Positions 34,801 to 46,331 of a stretch of DNA of 64,000 nucleotides are shown piece after piece; positions within the stretch are counted from its first letter, which is position 1; the number at the start of each line of letters is the position of its first letter. The translations under genes were made by a program, and so were the position numbers. Source of the DNA: Tetracentron sinense. Taxonomy: Eukaryota > Streptophyta > Magnoliopsida > Trochodendrales > Trochodendraceae. The stretch covers positions 7,025,501-7,089,500 of the forward strand of contig CM026571.1 in assembly GCA_015143295.1 (NCBI GenBank). The letters run 5' to 3'. The notes beneath the pieces are model-generated. The model was given only the letters and a program-made list of their open reading frames with translations. It was not told the DNA's origin and searched no databases.

Positions 34801-37800
34801 GTTATGAAATGTGCGAATAGTGTTGGGCACCTCATTTTGAGTTTTCAACATGTACAACCAAGTGTAGCGGGAATAATTATCAATAAACGAAACAAAATAT
34901 CGAAATCCAAACAAGGATAAAGTGGGAGAGGGTCCCTATACGTCTGAATGGACAATTTCAAATGGAAATGAACTTTTTTTAGTACTGGGGAAAAAAGAAA
35001 CACAACTATGTTTTGTCAATTCACAAGTTTCACACTGCAAACTTTGTAAATTGACAGACTCAAACAAATGAGGAAACCAAATTTTTAAGGCTTGGAACGA
35101 CAAGTGACCCAACCGACGATCCCAGAGAAAACTCTGGTCTTTATTGATAGAACTACGGGATTGAAAAACACTAGAAATAGGAGCAGAAGCCTAATCTAAG
35201 ATGTAAAACCCATCCACTTTAAGTCCACTCCTAATCTGCCGTTGTGTCACCAGATCCTGAAATACACAATGAGATGGAAAAAAATATTATACTATAACGC
35301 AAATGTTTAGTTAAACTACTAACATAAAAGAGGTTAATATAAAATTCAGGAACATGTAATACAAATGACAATGAGAGAGTAGGGGTGACATGAATGCATC
35401 ATTTCCTAAACACATATGCAAAGGAACCATAAGTTATTTTCACTCTCAAAGGACTAGAGCAAGAGTTGTAAGACAAGAAAAGTATAGACGTACTAGACAT
35501 ATGATCTGAGGCTCCTGAATCAATGATCAAAGGAATCTCATGTGAGGTTAATGAAGATACCTGATGGGCAGATGCATGAGTACATGTCTGAACAACAAAA
35601 GTGGGAATCTAGAAGATAACTCCATCTATGAAAGTAACAGATTGAAGCGCTCAAGTTCCTCTTTGGATACTGGATGGGTGTCCTTAGAGGATTGTTGAAA
35701 ATGAGGTAGCATAACAGAGGATTTCCAAAAAGAGGCAATACCAGCGAAGGAGGCACTATGCGTACTGATTTGCATGCTTGGATGTTCCTCCATACCACAA
35801 ATCCGAAACATACGTCTTACTTAAGGATTAAAAAACCAAACAAGTAAACAAGTCAGATCTCTCAAACACTAACAACGCCTCAACTAGAGGTCTAAATCAA
35901 TTATGATTTATATAAATCAGTAACTCACACACTTCACTACCTTCCACCAAGGTTTTTGACTTTATACAATCAAACACCAACGCCTCTTACGGAGGTTAAA
36001 TAAGGTTGTTTTTTTACAAAAACAGCTTAGAAAACAACTTTAGGATTCCCGAAATCACACCCTTTCACCAAACATAGTTTAAACAAACAACTATTGCTTT
36101 GTTAAAACCAATGAATCTACACATTTATAACTCTAGATCTAATGATTCATAGTAGATCTAGAGGTCCATCAACAACCCTAAAAAACCTTTTAAACTCGAA
36201 TGATGTAAACCTGATTTTTTTTCTCCATAAAATCATTCGAGAACATGAAACATCAACTTAGATACTTCAAAAACTCATAATAAAATCAACCCGAACTTCA
36301 AAAATATTAAACCATACTAGATTCACGCAACACTATTCACAGATCACTATTCATGAGTCACTATTCATGCATCACTATTCATGCGACACTATTCATGCCA
36401 TTAAAAAAAGAAAAAAAATATAGGCCTTGATTTCTTGCTCTGATACCAAGTAGAAAATTAGGAATAGTAATCTAGGGTTTGTGGAAAAGAGAAAGAGGAG
36501 AAGAGAAAGGAGGAAGGGAAATAGGGTATGCAAAAATTAAATTCTTCATCCCTTTAGTTTTTCTTTTATATTACTAACAAAATTAAAGGACATAAATGCC
36601 CTGAATTACATAAAAGACAATAGACACTAAAAGATAATAAAGCTATGATGGGCTTATTTAGATGACCCATTACGATAGGTTCGAAGCACAATGATAGTGT
36701 TGATGATAATGCAAAACTATGTATAGAGAATAGTAAAGAAAGAAAGAACAAAACACACAAGATGTGCATGGTTCGTGACTTGAATTACTAAGTGAAGTTA
36801 ATGCAAGAATTTCCACTATGCAAAGATTTCAAGTAGAAGGTTTTCCAGTCCTAATCACCGAGAGCCCGCTTTTCATGAAAGCCACTGGGATTACCATGAG
36901 CATTGTTACAAATCTCTCGAGAAACACCTAATTTCTCTTGAGAAAAACTGCAAAAAACATCTAAAGTTTAAAACTTCGTTTTTATCGCGATATTTTAAAA
37001 ATCTTACAAAAAATATAATTTTCTCTTTTTATCCCGTAAATATTTTGATATTTAGCTAATATTTTAAAAATATCGTGAGAAATACGCAATGTTGTTGGTT
37101 TTATGAATTTATAAGTTAGTGATATTTATTACTATTTTCTTTTATTTTAATATATATATAGTTTTAATCATTGCCGAAATTTAGGCGAGAAACAGCTGTA
37201 AAAAATTCAGATTTGAAAATCTCTCAAGAAAACTTCGACCGATAAAAACCCGAGAACAAGATTTGTAACACTGCCCATAAGCATGCTTTAAGAGCCACCC
37301 ACTCTTCCAGAGAGCTTTTGGCATCTCTCTCAGAGTCTTGCTCACTCGTGCGTAATCAGCAATACAATAAGCCTATACTCCAAGCCTATTTGTAGAGCCT
37401 CAAATACAAATCCCTAACTAACTAGGAATTTCCCTGTTTTATATCCCCACAAAACCCTGTAAAACTAAAGACTGACCCCAATAGAATTTGAGACACTTCC
37501 TAATAGTTAGGCGGTTTGAAGCCCCAGGTTTATTAAACACATTAAAGATGATGGGATGACAATGCTTCTAAATCCTCTCTTTGCTTGAAGGTACATACAC
37601 CTCCTCGCGAAGGCTTGACAAAAGTATTTGGAAGTGGAACCACAAAGGTATTTTTGGGTCAAGTCTTTCTATGCTTTCTTTGTAGGGTATGACTAAGAGG
37701 ATATGGAAAGCTCATGTCCTCTTAAAAGTAGCTTTATCCAGGTGAATGGTGGTTTGGAAAAGATTCTCATGGCTGATCACTTAGCTTAAGAGGAAAAACA

Positions 37801-40800
37801 TTTCCTTAATATGTGTTTCATGCCTCATAATACGACACTTGAGTCTGGGAACCATTTGTTTTTTCACTGCTCTTTTGTTGGAGAGTTGTGGATTCAATGC
37901 CTTCTTCCTTTTGGCCTAGAGTGGGTGTTCCCGGAGGACACGGAGACCTCCTATCGGGGTGATAATTGGTACTCTCAAGCATAGAGGTTAAATTCTCTTG
38001 TTCTCGGAGCTTCATCCTTGTTGAATATTATTGTTGAGAGAACTGCTAGTTCTTTTAAGAAAACTCCAAAGAGTGATCTCAAGTCTTTGTTTGAATCAAA
38101 CTCGAAAATCATTAGGTGGGCTTCTTTTTTAAACGAGTTCCATGGCGTGAGAACAACCGATTTTGAATTTGTTTGGAGGAAAATTTTGGAGAGCGGAGCT
38201 TGGAGCAAATTGGGTTGGGTGAGAAGTATTTGAGATGAGATGATATGTATTTAACTTTGATGATTGCTTTTTTTGGTTATCCTTCGTTGGCAGGAATCAA
38301 ATGTTCTTTAAAAGACAATAAAGGCAGGCGCCTTGCTTGAAGTATATTCAGGGCTTTAATGTATTCTAGTGAAGCGGAGGTCATAGTTTTATTTGAAGGT
38401 CTTTGTATTTTTAGAACTTCCTTTAGTGGCTTTCTTGAAGTCGAAGGTGTTCTTCTACTGTCATAGCGTGGGGTCTGGGCAAGGCTTGAGTTCCTCAGAG
38501 ATTAGCCAAAGCCATGGACCATATGTTTTATATTGTGGTGTTGGGATCTTATGTAGTCACTTAGAAAAGCCAACATAGGGATTAATTCTCTAGCGAAAGA
38601 GGGCTTCTAGAACTTCGTTGAATATAGGGAAATTTTTTCCCTAGTTTCTCTTTTTTAATGAATTATTTCTTTCCTGATAAAGTCAATACTGTCATACATT
38701 CGGGTGCACTATGCTACCTATGTTGGAGGAAGTTCTTGTTATTTGTATATCAACTAGGATTCTTGTGGTTGCAGTTATTGATGGGATTGAAACTCAGGTG
38801 GTATCTTGGTTTATTGTTGTGCCTTCCTTCCAAGGGATCAAAAGCAACGATGGCAACATTCTTTGGGATTGGGCAACAACCAGGTTAACTTTTCCTTTGT
38901 TTCTGAGGAAGTTCTTTGGGATCCCCTCCTATAGGATGCATCAAACTTAATTTCGATGGGAGCTCTCTCAGCAATCCATGCTTGAGATGGACAGGTGGGA
39001 TTTCCAGAAATAATGGAGGTAGCATTCTTTCTCACTTCTTGAGGCTAGTAGGAGTGGCAACTTCAAATCAAGCTGAGATTCTTGCTTTGAGACAAGACCT
39101 TTTTATATCCAAATCCTCGGAGTTTCCTTTGCTCATTGTAGAAGGGGACTCTAGACTCTAGGAATAGTATTAGATGGGATGAGGGTTCAATCTTCGGATT
39201 GCTGATCTTGAAGATATGCTTTTTTCATCAAAGAGATTCGCTTGATGGCGCAGGGGAAGATCTCATTCTCATGTATTCCTAATTCGGCCAATGTGAGGGC
39301 ACTTGGCAGGTTCCTTGGCCAAGGATGTGGTTGAGAGGGTCTCTTTGTTTTGCCAGCCCGTGTTCCTTTAGTCTTGTTTGTAGTTCTTGCTTTCCTTTTA
39401 CCTTCTTTGTCTTTTCTCCCGGTGGCATTTAGTTCATGGTTGGGTTCCTCGTCCTCTTTCTTCTCTTCTTGATTGTGTCTGAGATGTATGTTCGTTGAGC
39501 CTTTTTCTTCTACCTATTCCCATATCGATAAAAAAATAATAAAGCTGACTTTTCCAAATCATTATGACAATTTGACCTTGTACAATATTTGGTATACGGT
39601 CGAAGTTCAAGCGTCATTTAATATGGACCTGTTGAGGCATACAATGAAATATGCAAGTGTGATAGCAGTTTGTTCTATCTCTGCACAATGTGGATTCATA
39701 CTATTTTACCATTATTCGGATTCATTCAATTCAATTTGAGCATAAATTTAAACTCTGCAGCTTAAACATAGTTACCTGTATTATACCCGTATAGTACTCG
39801 TATAATACTTTTAGGGGGCTCGCCGTTTAAAACTTCGTACTTTTGCCGTGTTACGTGTTATACCCGTATCGCCGTTTAATACGCGAATTACGTATTAAAC
39901 ACGTCTAATACGCGTATTTTTGCCGTTCTTTTACCGTGCTAAACACATATTCCGCAATAAATGATTGTTATTAGTTAATATCATGATATTTATTTATTTA
40001 TTTATAATTATTAATTATTTTTTTAACTTTCCCGTACTTTTGCTATGTTTTTTCCGTATAATACCCGTACTTCCCGAACGGATCATTGCCATATTATACC
40101 CGTACTTGGACTTGGTAACTATGAGCTTGAACACATTGAATATATTTGCTCATACTGATTGTGATCATGAGAGATTTTATACATGTAATGTTTCACACTG
40201 TTGATGCAGAATTTGCAATGTCCTCCATGTTCCTTCAAGACTTTATGCTTTTCGTATATCATTATTAACAATACTAGCTTTTGCTCAGGTGTTGTAATTT
40301 TTGACCCTTTAGGTCAGTTGCCTTGGGGGCCCTTCTGGTCTAATTTGGTCTCTAGTTTTTGTATTATTTGTCTTGTTGCCTCAATTTTTTAATAAGTGGT
40401 AAACATAGTTAAATGCACTTGGAGCTTTCATGTATTTCTGCATGTGAACTACAAGAATATATCAATTCATGTTGCGATCAGGATGTGCTTTAAATATCTA
40501 ATTTATTATTGGCTTTACAGATGTTCCTCCATATGTAATAGGATTGTTCCGCTTACTAACCAAAACAAAGAAGAGAAAAGATATCTTTCTTGTGGAGATG
40601 TTTCTAATGTTGTCATTTTTATGTGTTTACTTGCTTATTACGGACTGAAAAGACCAAAATTGAAGAGAAGAAAAAACTTGAGGAGCAAGATGTGATTAGA
40701 TTGATGAAGGAAAAGGATCACAGCGACCTTGAAATTTCAGTTGTGAAGCAAGAATTGGAAATAGCCAGAAAGACATATGAAGAACGTTGCCTTCAATTGG

Positions 40801-43800
40801 AAACCCATGCTAAGGAAGCTAAAGTTGAGTTAGATGAGAGGTTAAAGGAACTTGAATGCCTCCTAACAGATTCAACGAAGAAGGTGAAAGAACTTGAGTC
40901 ATTTTCTGAATCGAAATGTCAGAGTTGGAACAAGAAAGAAAACATCTACCAGAGCTTTATGGATTTTCAGTTTGGAGCTTTGCGGGTATGCCTTAACTAA
41001 CATGTTCTTAACTTTTTGTATTGTGATGTTTAATGTTAGACATTTGACTTAAATTTAGAAAACTATTCAGGAGCTGAAGGTGGCTTCGGAGTCCATCAAA
41101 CAAGAAATTTTAAAGACACAAAGGAGTTATTCAGAGGAGTTTAATCACTTAGGTAGGAGTGGTTGTGGAATAAGCTCTATTTAATGTCTGGACCTATGTT
41201 GGCATGATGTCATATTTAAAGTTTATCTTGTGCAGGGGCCAAGCTTAAAGAATTAGCAGATGCAGCTGAAAATTATCATATGGTTCTTGTAGAAAATCGG
41301 AGGCTGTATAATGAGGTTCAAGATTTAAAAGGTGCCACTGCCTTTTGTAGTATTCCTGGATTTGATACATTTTTCATTCTTGAGCTCATTTTTGGGTTGT
41401 CTTGGATAGGAAATATCAGAGTGTATTGTCGGATAAGACCGTTCCTTTCTGGGCAAAATGGAAAGCAAACAACCATAGAATATATTGGTGAAAATGGGGA
41501 GTTGGTTGTTATGAATCCCTCCAAACAAGGAAAAGAAAGCCATCGGTTGTTCAAGTTCAACAAGGTCTTTGGTCCAGCAGCTACTCAAGGTGTGCATCTT
41601 ATACTTAGCCATTGTTTAGTTTATGCTTCATCAAATAGTTACGATTTGATGGTTCATGTTAATTTTGTTCTCACATTTTAATTTTACTTAGCTGACATTG
41701 TGTTTCTTTAAGGCTAATAATTGTGACTGTTTGCTCATGTTATCCTTGTTGAATATTGGCAGAAGAAGTATTTTTAGACACCCAACCATTAATACGGTCT
41801 ATTCTTGATGGATACAATGTATGTATATTTGCTTATGGTCAAACTGGTTCAGGGAAGACCTACACAATGGTACAAACCCACTTTTTATCTTTTCACTAAA
41901 TATTTGTTGGTGATTCCAAATTTGTTCCTTATGAACTTAATTGTGTTTCTCCCAGACTGGGCCTGAAGCATCATCTAAAGAGGATTGGGGGGTCAACTAC
42001 CGAGCTCTTAATGACCTTTTTCATCTCTCTCAGGAGAGGAGGAGCTCCTTTATGTACGAAGTTAGTGTTCAAATGGTTGAAATATATAATGAACAAGTGC
42101 GCGATTTACTCTCAAGTGACAGTTCCCAAAAAAGATATCCTTCCCTTCATTTTTTTCTGTGCCATAAATAAGTGATTTACATCTAGTTGGGGATTTCAGT
42201 GGAGCTGGCTTTTAATTCTGTTGCCAGATTGAATGAACCTTTTTTAGTGGGCTGATGACATTTCTCCAATCACATTTTCATTTCTTTGTTTTAGTTTTTG
42301 AATTCATTTTCTCACTATAATATAACATTTTGTGGATTTGTTCTGACTTTTGCATCTCGATTTGCTGTCCGTATTTAGTTAAAAAAGAAAACACTGGCTT
42401 ATTTTCCTTGTTTTTGGTATAATGAACCTTTGTTTCCTTGACTTGCACACACTTGGGATTTGGACTACCTCTCAACCCAATGGACTAGCTGTCCCTGATG
42501 CCAGCATGCACCCTGTCAATTCAACCACAAATGTCATGGAATTGATGACAATTGGACTAATGAACAGAGCTGTAGGTGCCACTGCCTTGAATGAAAGAAG
42601 TAGCCGATCCCACAGGTTTTTATTTCTAATGATAATTACGGAAGTCTCCAAATCATTATTGTCCCAATGTGAGGTTTTCATTTAGATTTATATGTGCAGT
42701 GTTCTCACTGTTCATGTTCGAGGCACGGATTCGGAGACTGGTTCTGCTTTGCGTGGCAGTCTTCATTTGGTGGATCTTGCTGGAAGTGAAAGAGTAGAAC
42801 GCTCTGAGGCAACTGGGGACAGGCTTAGGGAAGCACAACATATAAACAAATCATTATCTGCCCTAGGAGATGTCATATTTGCTCTAGCACAAAAGAGTCC
42901 ACATGTACCATACAGAAACAGCAAACTTACTCAGGTCCTTCAAAGCTCTCTAGGTACTTGTATGTCAGTTATTTTTTTATTGTGGTGATATGCCTCATAT
43001 TGCTATGCAACACTCTTTAAGATGGTAGATTTGCCTTCATACTTCTCAATATTCTTGTTCCCGAATTCACTCCATTTCATTTTCTTTTTTCTATAACACT
43101 ATAGGTGGTCAAGCAAAGACCCTAATGTTTGTACAGCTTAATCCCGATGTGGATTCGTATTCTGAAACTTTAAGTAGCTTGAAGTTTGCTGAGAGGGTCT
43201 CTGGAGTTGAGCTAGGTGCTGCAAGAAGCAACAAAGAGGGCATGGATGTTAGAGAATTAATGGAACAGGTCCTTTCTTTCCAATGTTCTATTCTTCTTTT
43301 CCCCATATAGTAGATTTGTGGACGTTTTGCTTTGACAATTTGATGCATCATCTCTTTTCCTGGTAAATAACTTTGCTTTGAAGATCAAAGGACTGTGAAA
43401 CAATACCCACTAGAAACTATTATTGTTATAGAAATTTCATTATTTTATAAAGGATGATAAAAATTACTGTAGAAAGACAATCAGATAAATATCTTTTCAA
43501 ATGCATGTAAAGAAAATGTTGCCAGATTAATTTCTACTGCAATTCTCTTCAACGTAATTGCTTTTGAAAATTAAATCTATAATTTAGAGACATTTTCCAG
43601 GGGGAGGGGTGCATAATCCCTTTAAAATGTCAATGAGACATTTTTGAGTCGCCTTCTATCTATAAATAACACACCCTAAACTGTTTTGCTTCCATCAAAC
43701 CATTAATGAATGCCTATGTCTCTGTAGTAATCACATCAGCCTTGGGCCCAGTAAAGGCTAAAAGCACTCTCCCATACCGATCCCTCGTGACACCAGTCAC

Positions 43801-46331
43801 ACCACCTACTGCAGAATCACCCTCTTTGATCAGAGCTATGTTTCTTCCATGGTTCATTTGGGGGAGTCCACTGAATCAGCTCCCACGTTCTTCCAATCCT
43901 CACATCACTCTCTACATCTGCATCCTTTAATTTTTCATTAGCTTCTTTAAAAACCAAATAATGGGCCCTGGTTCACTATCTTATGGCACTAACACATGGT
44001 ACTCTACTTTTTTATTTTTCTCCCGTCCTTTTCTTGGATTTACAAACACAATTCCCTCTTTTGGCTTGAGTATCCATGTAAATGCATGTGCCGGAAATTT
44101 GCACTAATGTGCCTCATATTCTACTTATGTCTAGGTCTGAGATCTGTTTTGAAAGGAGACGATATATAAGGAGTCATTTTTTTTTTCAGAGTGTACACAT
44201 TCCATCATTGGAAATCTAGTTTCACATTATATGACTCATAACTTAAATTGTAAACTAATATTTATTATGTTTCGAAGCCCATTTGATTCATTACTGTCTA
44301 AATTCCTGGTGACCTTTCAGGTGGCATCTCTAAAGGACACAATTGCAAAGAAAGATGAGGAGATTGAGCAGTTGCAAATGCTTAAAGATTTTAGAATTGT
44401 GTCCCCTAATGTCAATGGTGAGAAGTCTCGCACAAGCTCATTGAGGTTTGGATCTCCATCTCCAAGCAGGCACTCCATAGGTGGTATTCCCCAGCGAAGT
44501 CAAGGACTGTCAGCTGGGAAAGGCTCAGGACTTATTGAGAAAGCAGTTTCTGATCAGGACAATTGCTCAGAATACAGTGATAAGCATTCTGAAGTTGGTT
44601 CTCAGCAGTCAAAACTTGCAGGAGGGGAAGCAGGTCAGAATTTTCCTGCAGATGTTGAGCTCTTAGGGTTGGGGGATGCAGACTCTGAGGAGAGATTAAG
44701 TGACATATTTGATGGTGGTATTTCCATAGGAACAGAAACTGATGGTTCATCATGCAGTCCAGTGGAGTTCACTCTTATCCCTGAAGGTGGGAAACCAGCA
44801 GAGAACACAGAAAAGTGAGTATTTCTCATTTTCTTTGGTTTTGGGTGCTGCACATTCGGGTAATTTACAGAAAATACTTGAATTTCTGATTTATATATAC
44901 ACATAACATTTTTACCCTTTTGGGATAACTAGACAACTGGCTGGAATCATATTAATTGTCTCCTATGCAACAAGGGGATTGGAATGCAGAACTGTGCATT
45001 AAGTATGACAAATATACTAAATCGTGTTTTCTTTTATTTGTCTAATACCTTCATTATATTTATTATGTCGTGGAATGCTTCTGACTGCTTAAGAACTTTT
45101 TTCTTGTCATTTGCTGCAATTTGGGTTTTGAAGTTTCTGTAATTACAGAACCACTCTATTATGAAATTAACTTTAGTTTGGCATTGAGACTTGTTTCAGT
45201 CAAGCTGCACTTTTATCTGTTTTTGAATGTGGGAGTTTCTTTGGAGGTTCTGTAATTTTCTCTTCTGCCTTTGAAGAATGGCTGAGGGGGCCTTTGTTCT
45301 AAAGTATTGACCAGGTTGCATTTGACAATACTTTTCTTTCCTTTTCTTCTACTTTTAGTGAGCAAAGTGCAAGTGATATCGTATCTTGGTTATATATATT
45401 GGAGAAATCAGCACTTGTATCTTTTACAATTTTTCTAATATATTGATCGCCGCGGGTTATCATCACCATGCCTGCATATTACATGGTGTTACTAAGAACA
45501 TTAGTCCGACAACAACAGATTTTTAGATTGCATACAGAGGTAAAGAATTACAGAGCATAAACTGAAAACAACCTTCCAGATGTACAAGTGAGATTTATAT
45601 CCTATTATCCTTCACTTTTTTTTCACAGTTGAACCTGTTTGGAGAGGCCAGTCATCTTGTGCCTTTGTAATAAATAGAACTGAATGGTTTTCATTTTTAA
45701 TTTCTGAGAAACCTTAAAAAGGCTTTTTAGTGAGGTCAAATCCAATTTGTGCAGCACATGGTCTGGCCTGTGTTTGTTGTTCCATTTGTCTATCAACGAC
45801 AGTAATATTAGACTGGGCCTTAGTTATCTAAATGCTATGACATGATTACATACTCATTTTTATGTTTGTATTTGTGTTTGGTTTGGAAGATTAGACTAGT
45901 CACTTGGCCATGCTACTCTGGCTACTAAATATACTGCCCAAATGAAAAATACTTTTGGCCTGATTTTTGTTTTTTGGGGGTTAAAATTTTAAAATCATTC
46001 TATGCAGGCCTAAAATATCATCTAAAATTGCTCAGATCCAACAAAAGCTGGGGCAAACAGCATCATCCCAACTGTCAGTGTCAAAGAACTCTTTGAAGGT
46101 GTCAACAAGTATGTGAAAATACATTTATCCAGATTCAATGGTTATCCTGTTAGGGTAAATGGCGGATAGATCTATCACTTTCAATTCTAGCAACTATACT
46201 AGTGTTGCATCAATTTGTATTCAGTAGTTAGCCATCCCTGATATTTTCTACTGATATTCCTCTCAGGTTCAAGAAAGAATACTACTGGGGCCTCAGCTTC
46301 AGCAGCTAAGACCTCCAAACGATGGCAGTAA
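27274..46331 (+). CDS. KIN14: Kinesin-14 with N-terminal calponin-homology domain
   Basis: Minus-end-directed-type microtubule motor whose CH domain can also bind actin in plant relatives. Exons: 27274-27436, 27524-27681, 27786-27896, 28247-28526, 29415-29542, 29661-29744, 29891-29968, 30052-30144, 30278-30307, 40653-40985, 41071-41152, 41236-41331, 41410-41589, 41763-41869, 41956-42134, 42451-42615, 42700-42953, 43105-43268, 44321-44814, 46008-46108, 46267-46331. All phases agree, giving about 1114 residues, close to Arabidopsis At1g63640-type proteins. CH domain at about 60-150 ([15 protein letters not shown] ... [12 protein letters not shown]); coiled coil at about 340-545; kinesin-14 neck [21 protein letters not shown]-loop [11 protein letters not shown] at about 631-641; switch [10 protein letters not shown]; switch II DLAGSER; Ser-rich tail ending KRWQ. 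Start chosen as the first in-frame ATG after the TGA at 27229; ATG 27370 is the alternative, and an out-of-frame ATG at 27269 opens an 11-codon uORF. The gene looks intact. Confidence 0.93.
28811..28935. repeat. Compound microsatellite
   Basis: (CT)n, (TA)n and (GT)n tracts follow one another in the intron 28527-29414. No other feature was recognised in that intron. Confidence 0.85.
29543..29660 (+). other. GC-AG intron of the kinesin gene
   Basis: The exon ends ...AACAGTTTAGAT and the intron starts GCAAGTTC and ends TTATGTGCAG. The reading [13 protein letters not shown] is what this family shows, so the border must be here and the donor is GC, with the otherwise ideal CAAGT context expected of GC donors. 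Confidence 0.85.
30582..30598 (-). mobile_element. 17-bp poly(A) retro-insertion stub
   Basis: tttttttttgaaggtat is flanked by a perfect 14-bp direct repeat cttaagaatacatt (30568-30581 and 30599-30612). This is the footprint of an extremely 5'-truncated, antisense, LINE-mobilised insertion. Confidence 0.75.
31349..32028. mobile_element. hAT MITE (CATGGTT family), containing a foldback MITE
   Basis: Termini CATAGTTACAAAG and CTTGGTAACCATG. The 8-bp flanks ctcaaaac and atcaaaat match at 6 of 8. A 271-bp element (31512-31782) is inserted within it. A LINE-tail-like ttttgatcggtaaatt also lies inside at about 31815. Confidence 0.7.
31512..31782. mobile_element. CACGTG foldback MITE (copy 2)
   Basis: Left end gcaatagtcccctcaggg, right end ccctgaggaggggattattt. 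A perfect 11-bp direct repeat aatttataata lies at 31501-31511 and 31783-31793, compatible with a 9-bp Mutator-type duplication plus chance. Interior motifs aactatggttaac and ggacacgtgcc are shared with copies at 21795, 49291 and 60994. Confidence 0.8.
32087..32331 (-). repeat. 3' LTR of the copia element
   Basis: About 245 bp, a near-copy of 36449-36677. It lies left of the coding part, so it is the 3' LTR of this minus-strand element. It is preceded on the element strand by a purine-rich stretch cttgaggag. Confidence 0.9.
36437..36448 (-). other. Primer binding site of the copia element
   Basis: Minus strand TGGTATCAGAGC, complementary to the 3' end of plant initiator tRNA-Met, directly next to the LTR. 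Confidence 0.9.
36449..36677 (-). repeat. 5' LTR of the copia element
   Basis: About 229 bp, a near-copy of 32087-32331, lying on the 5' side of the element next to the primer binding site. Confidence 0.9.
36901..37273. mobile_element. hAT MITE (CATTGTTAC variant)
   Basis: Termini CATTGTTACAAATC and GATTTGTAACACTG are inverted copies. The flanks accatgag and cccataag match at 6 of 8. The interior is AT-rich with tctcgagaaa and ctctcaagaaaa near the ends. No coding. Confidence 0.75.
37560..39535 (+). mobile_element. LINE fragment with zinc-binding and RNase H regions
   Basis: 37850-37930 encodes [20 protein letters not shown] (RT zinc-binding end). 38930-39160 encodes [17 protein letters not shown], then [26 protein letters not shown] and VEGDSRL, the plant LINE RNase H domain. 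The fragment ends cccatatcgataaaaaaata. The stretch between the two domains (38000-38900) is rearranged. The left border is uncertain. Confidence 0.7.
39767..40123. mobile_element. hAT MITE (CATAGTTACC variant)
   Basis: Termini CATAGTTACC and GGTAACTATG are perfect inverses. The flanks agcttaaa (39759-39766) and agcttgaa (40124-40131) match at 7 of 8. Subterminal tacccgta/tacgggta motifs repeat many times. No coding. Confidence 0.88.
42135..42450 (+). other. U12-type AT-AC intron in the kinesin motor domain
   Basis: The donor is ATATCCTT (42135-42142), exactly the minor-spliceosome AT-AC consensus. The branch site TTCCTTGAC (42434-42442) is exact. The intron ends AC at 42449-42450. Splicing here gives [20 protein letters not shown] in frame; no GT-AG alternative preserves the motor. 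Borders follow the family protein. Confidence 0.9.
43680..43935 (-). mobile_element. LINE RNase H fragment in the kinesin intron
   Basis: The minus strand reads [20 protein letters not shown], then [10 protein letters not shown], the core of a plant LINE RNase H domain. It lies in intron 43269-44320, and its copy is at about 62690-62945 in the duplicated segment, so it predates the duplication. Confidence 0.6.

Larger units (their letters stand above)
32087..36677 (-). mobile_element. Ty1/copia LTR retrotransposon, fossil, antisense in kinesin intron
   Basis: About 4.6 kb with two LTRs (32087-32331 and 36449-36677) and a 5-bp target duplication ggttc at 32082-32086 and 36678-36682. The tRNA-Met-type primer site tggtatcagagc (minus strand, 36448-36437) directly abuts the right-hand LTR, which fixes the orientation. 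Parts in copia order on the minus strand: integrase-side sequence (about 34570-34140), reverse transcriptase (about 33520-32906), RNase H (about 32902-32645). The copy is broken, with numerous breaks. The LTRs differ at roughly 16 of 229 aligned positions plus a gap, suggesting an age of a few million years. Confidence 0.92.
30308..40652 (+). other. 10.3-kb intron of the kinesin gene packed with elements
   Basis: Starts AAG|GTTCAATTC, a weak donor, and is taken to end TGAAAAG|ACC at 40652. It holds hAT MITEs at 31349-32028 (with an insert), 36901-37273 and 39767-40123, a copia element at 32087-36677 and a LINE at about 37560-39535. The remaining parts (30613-31348, 40124-40640) show nothing recognisable. 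The family consensus suggests the exon once began three codons earlier (TEK), where the preceding bases are cgg rather than an AG. Confidence 0.6.
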
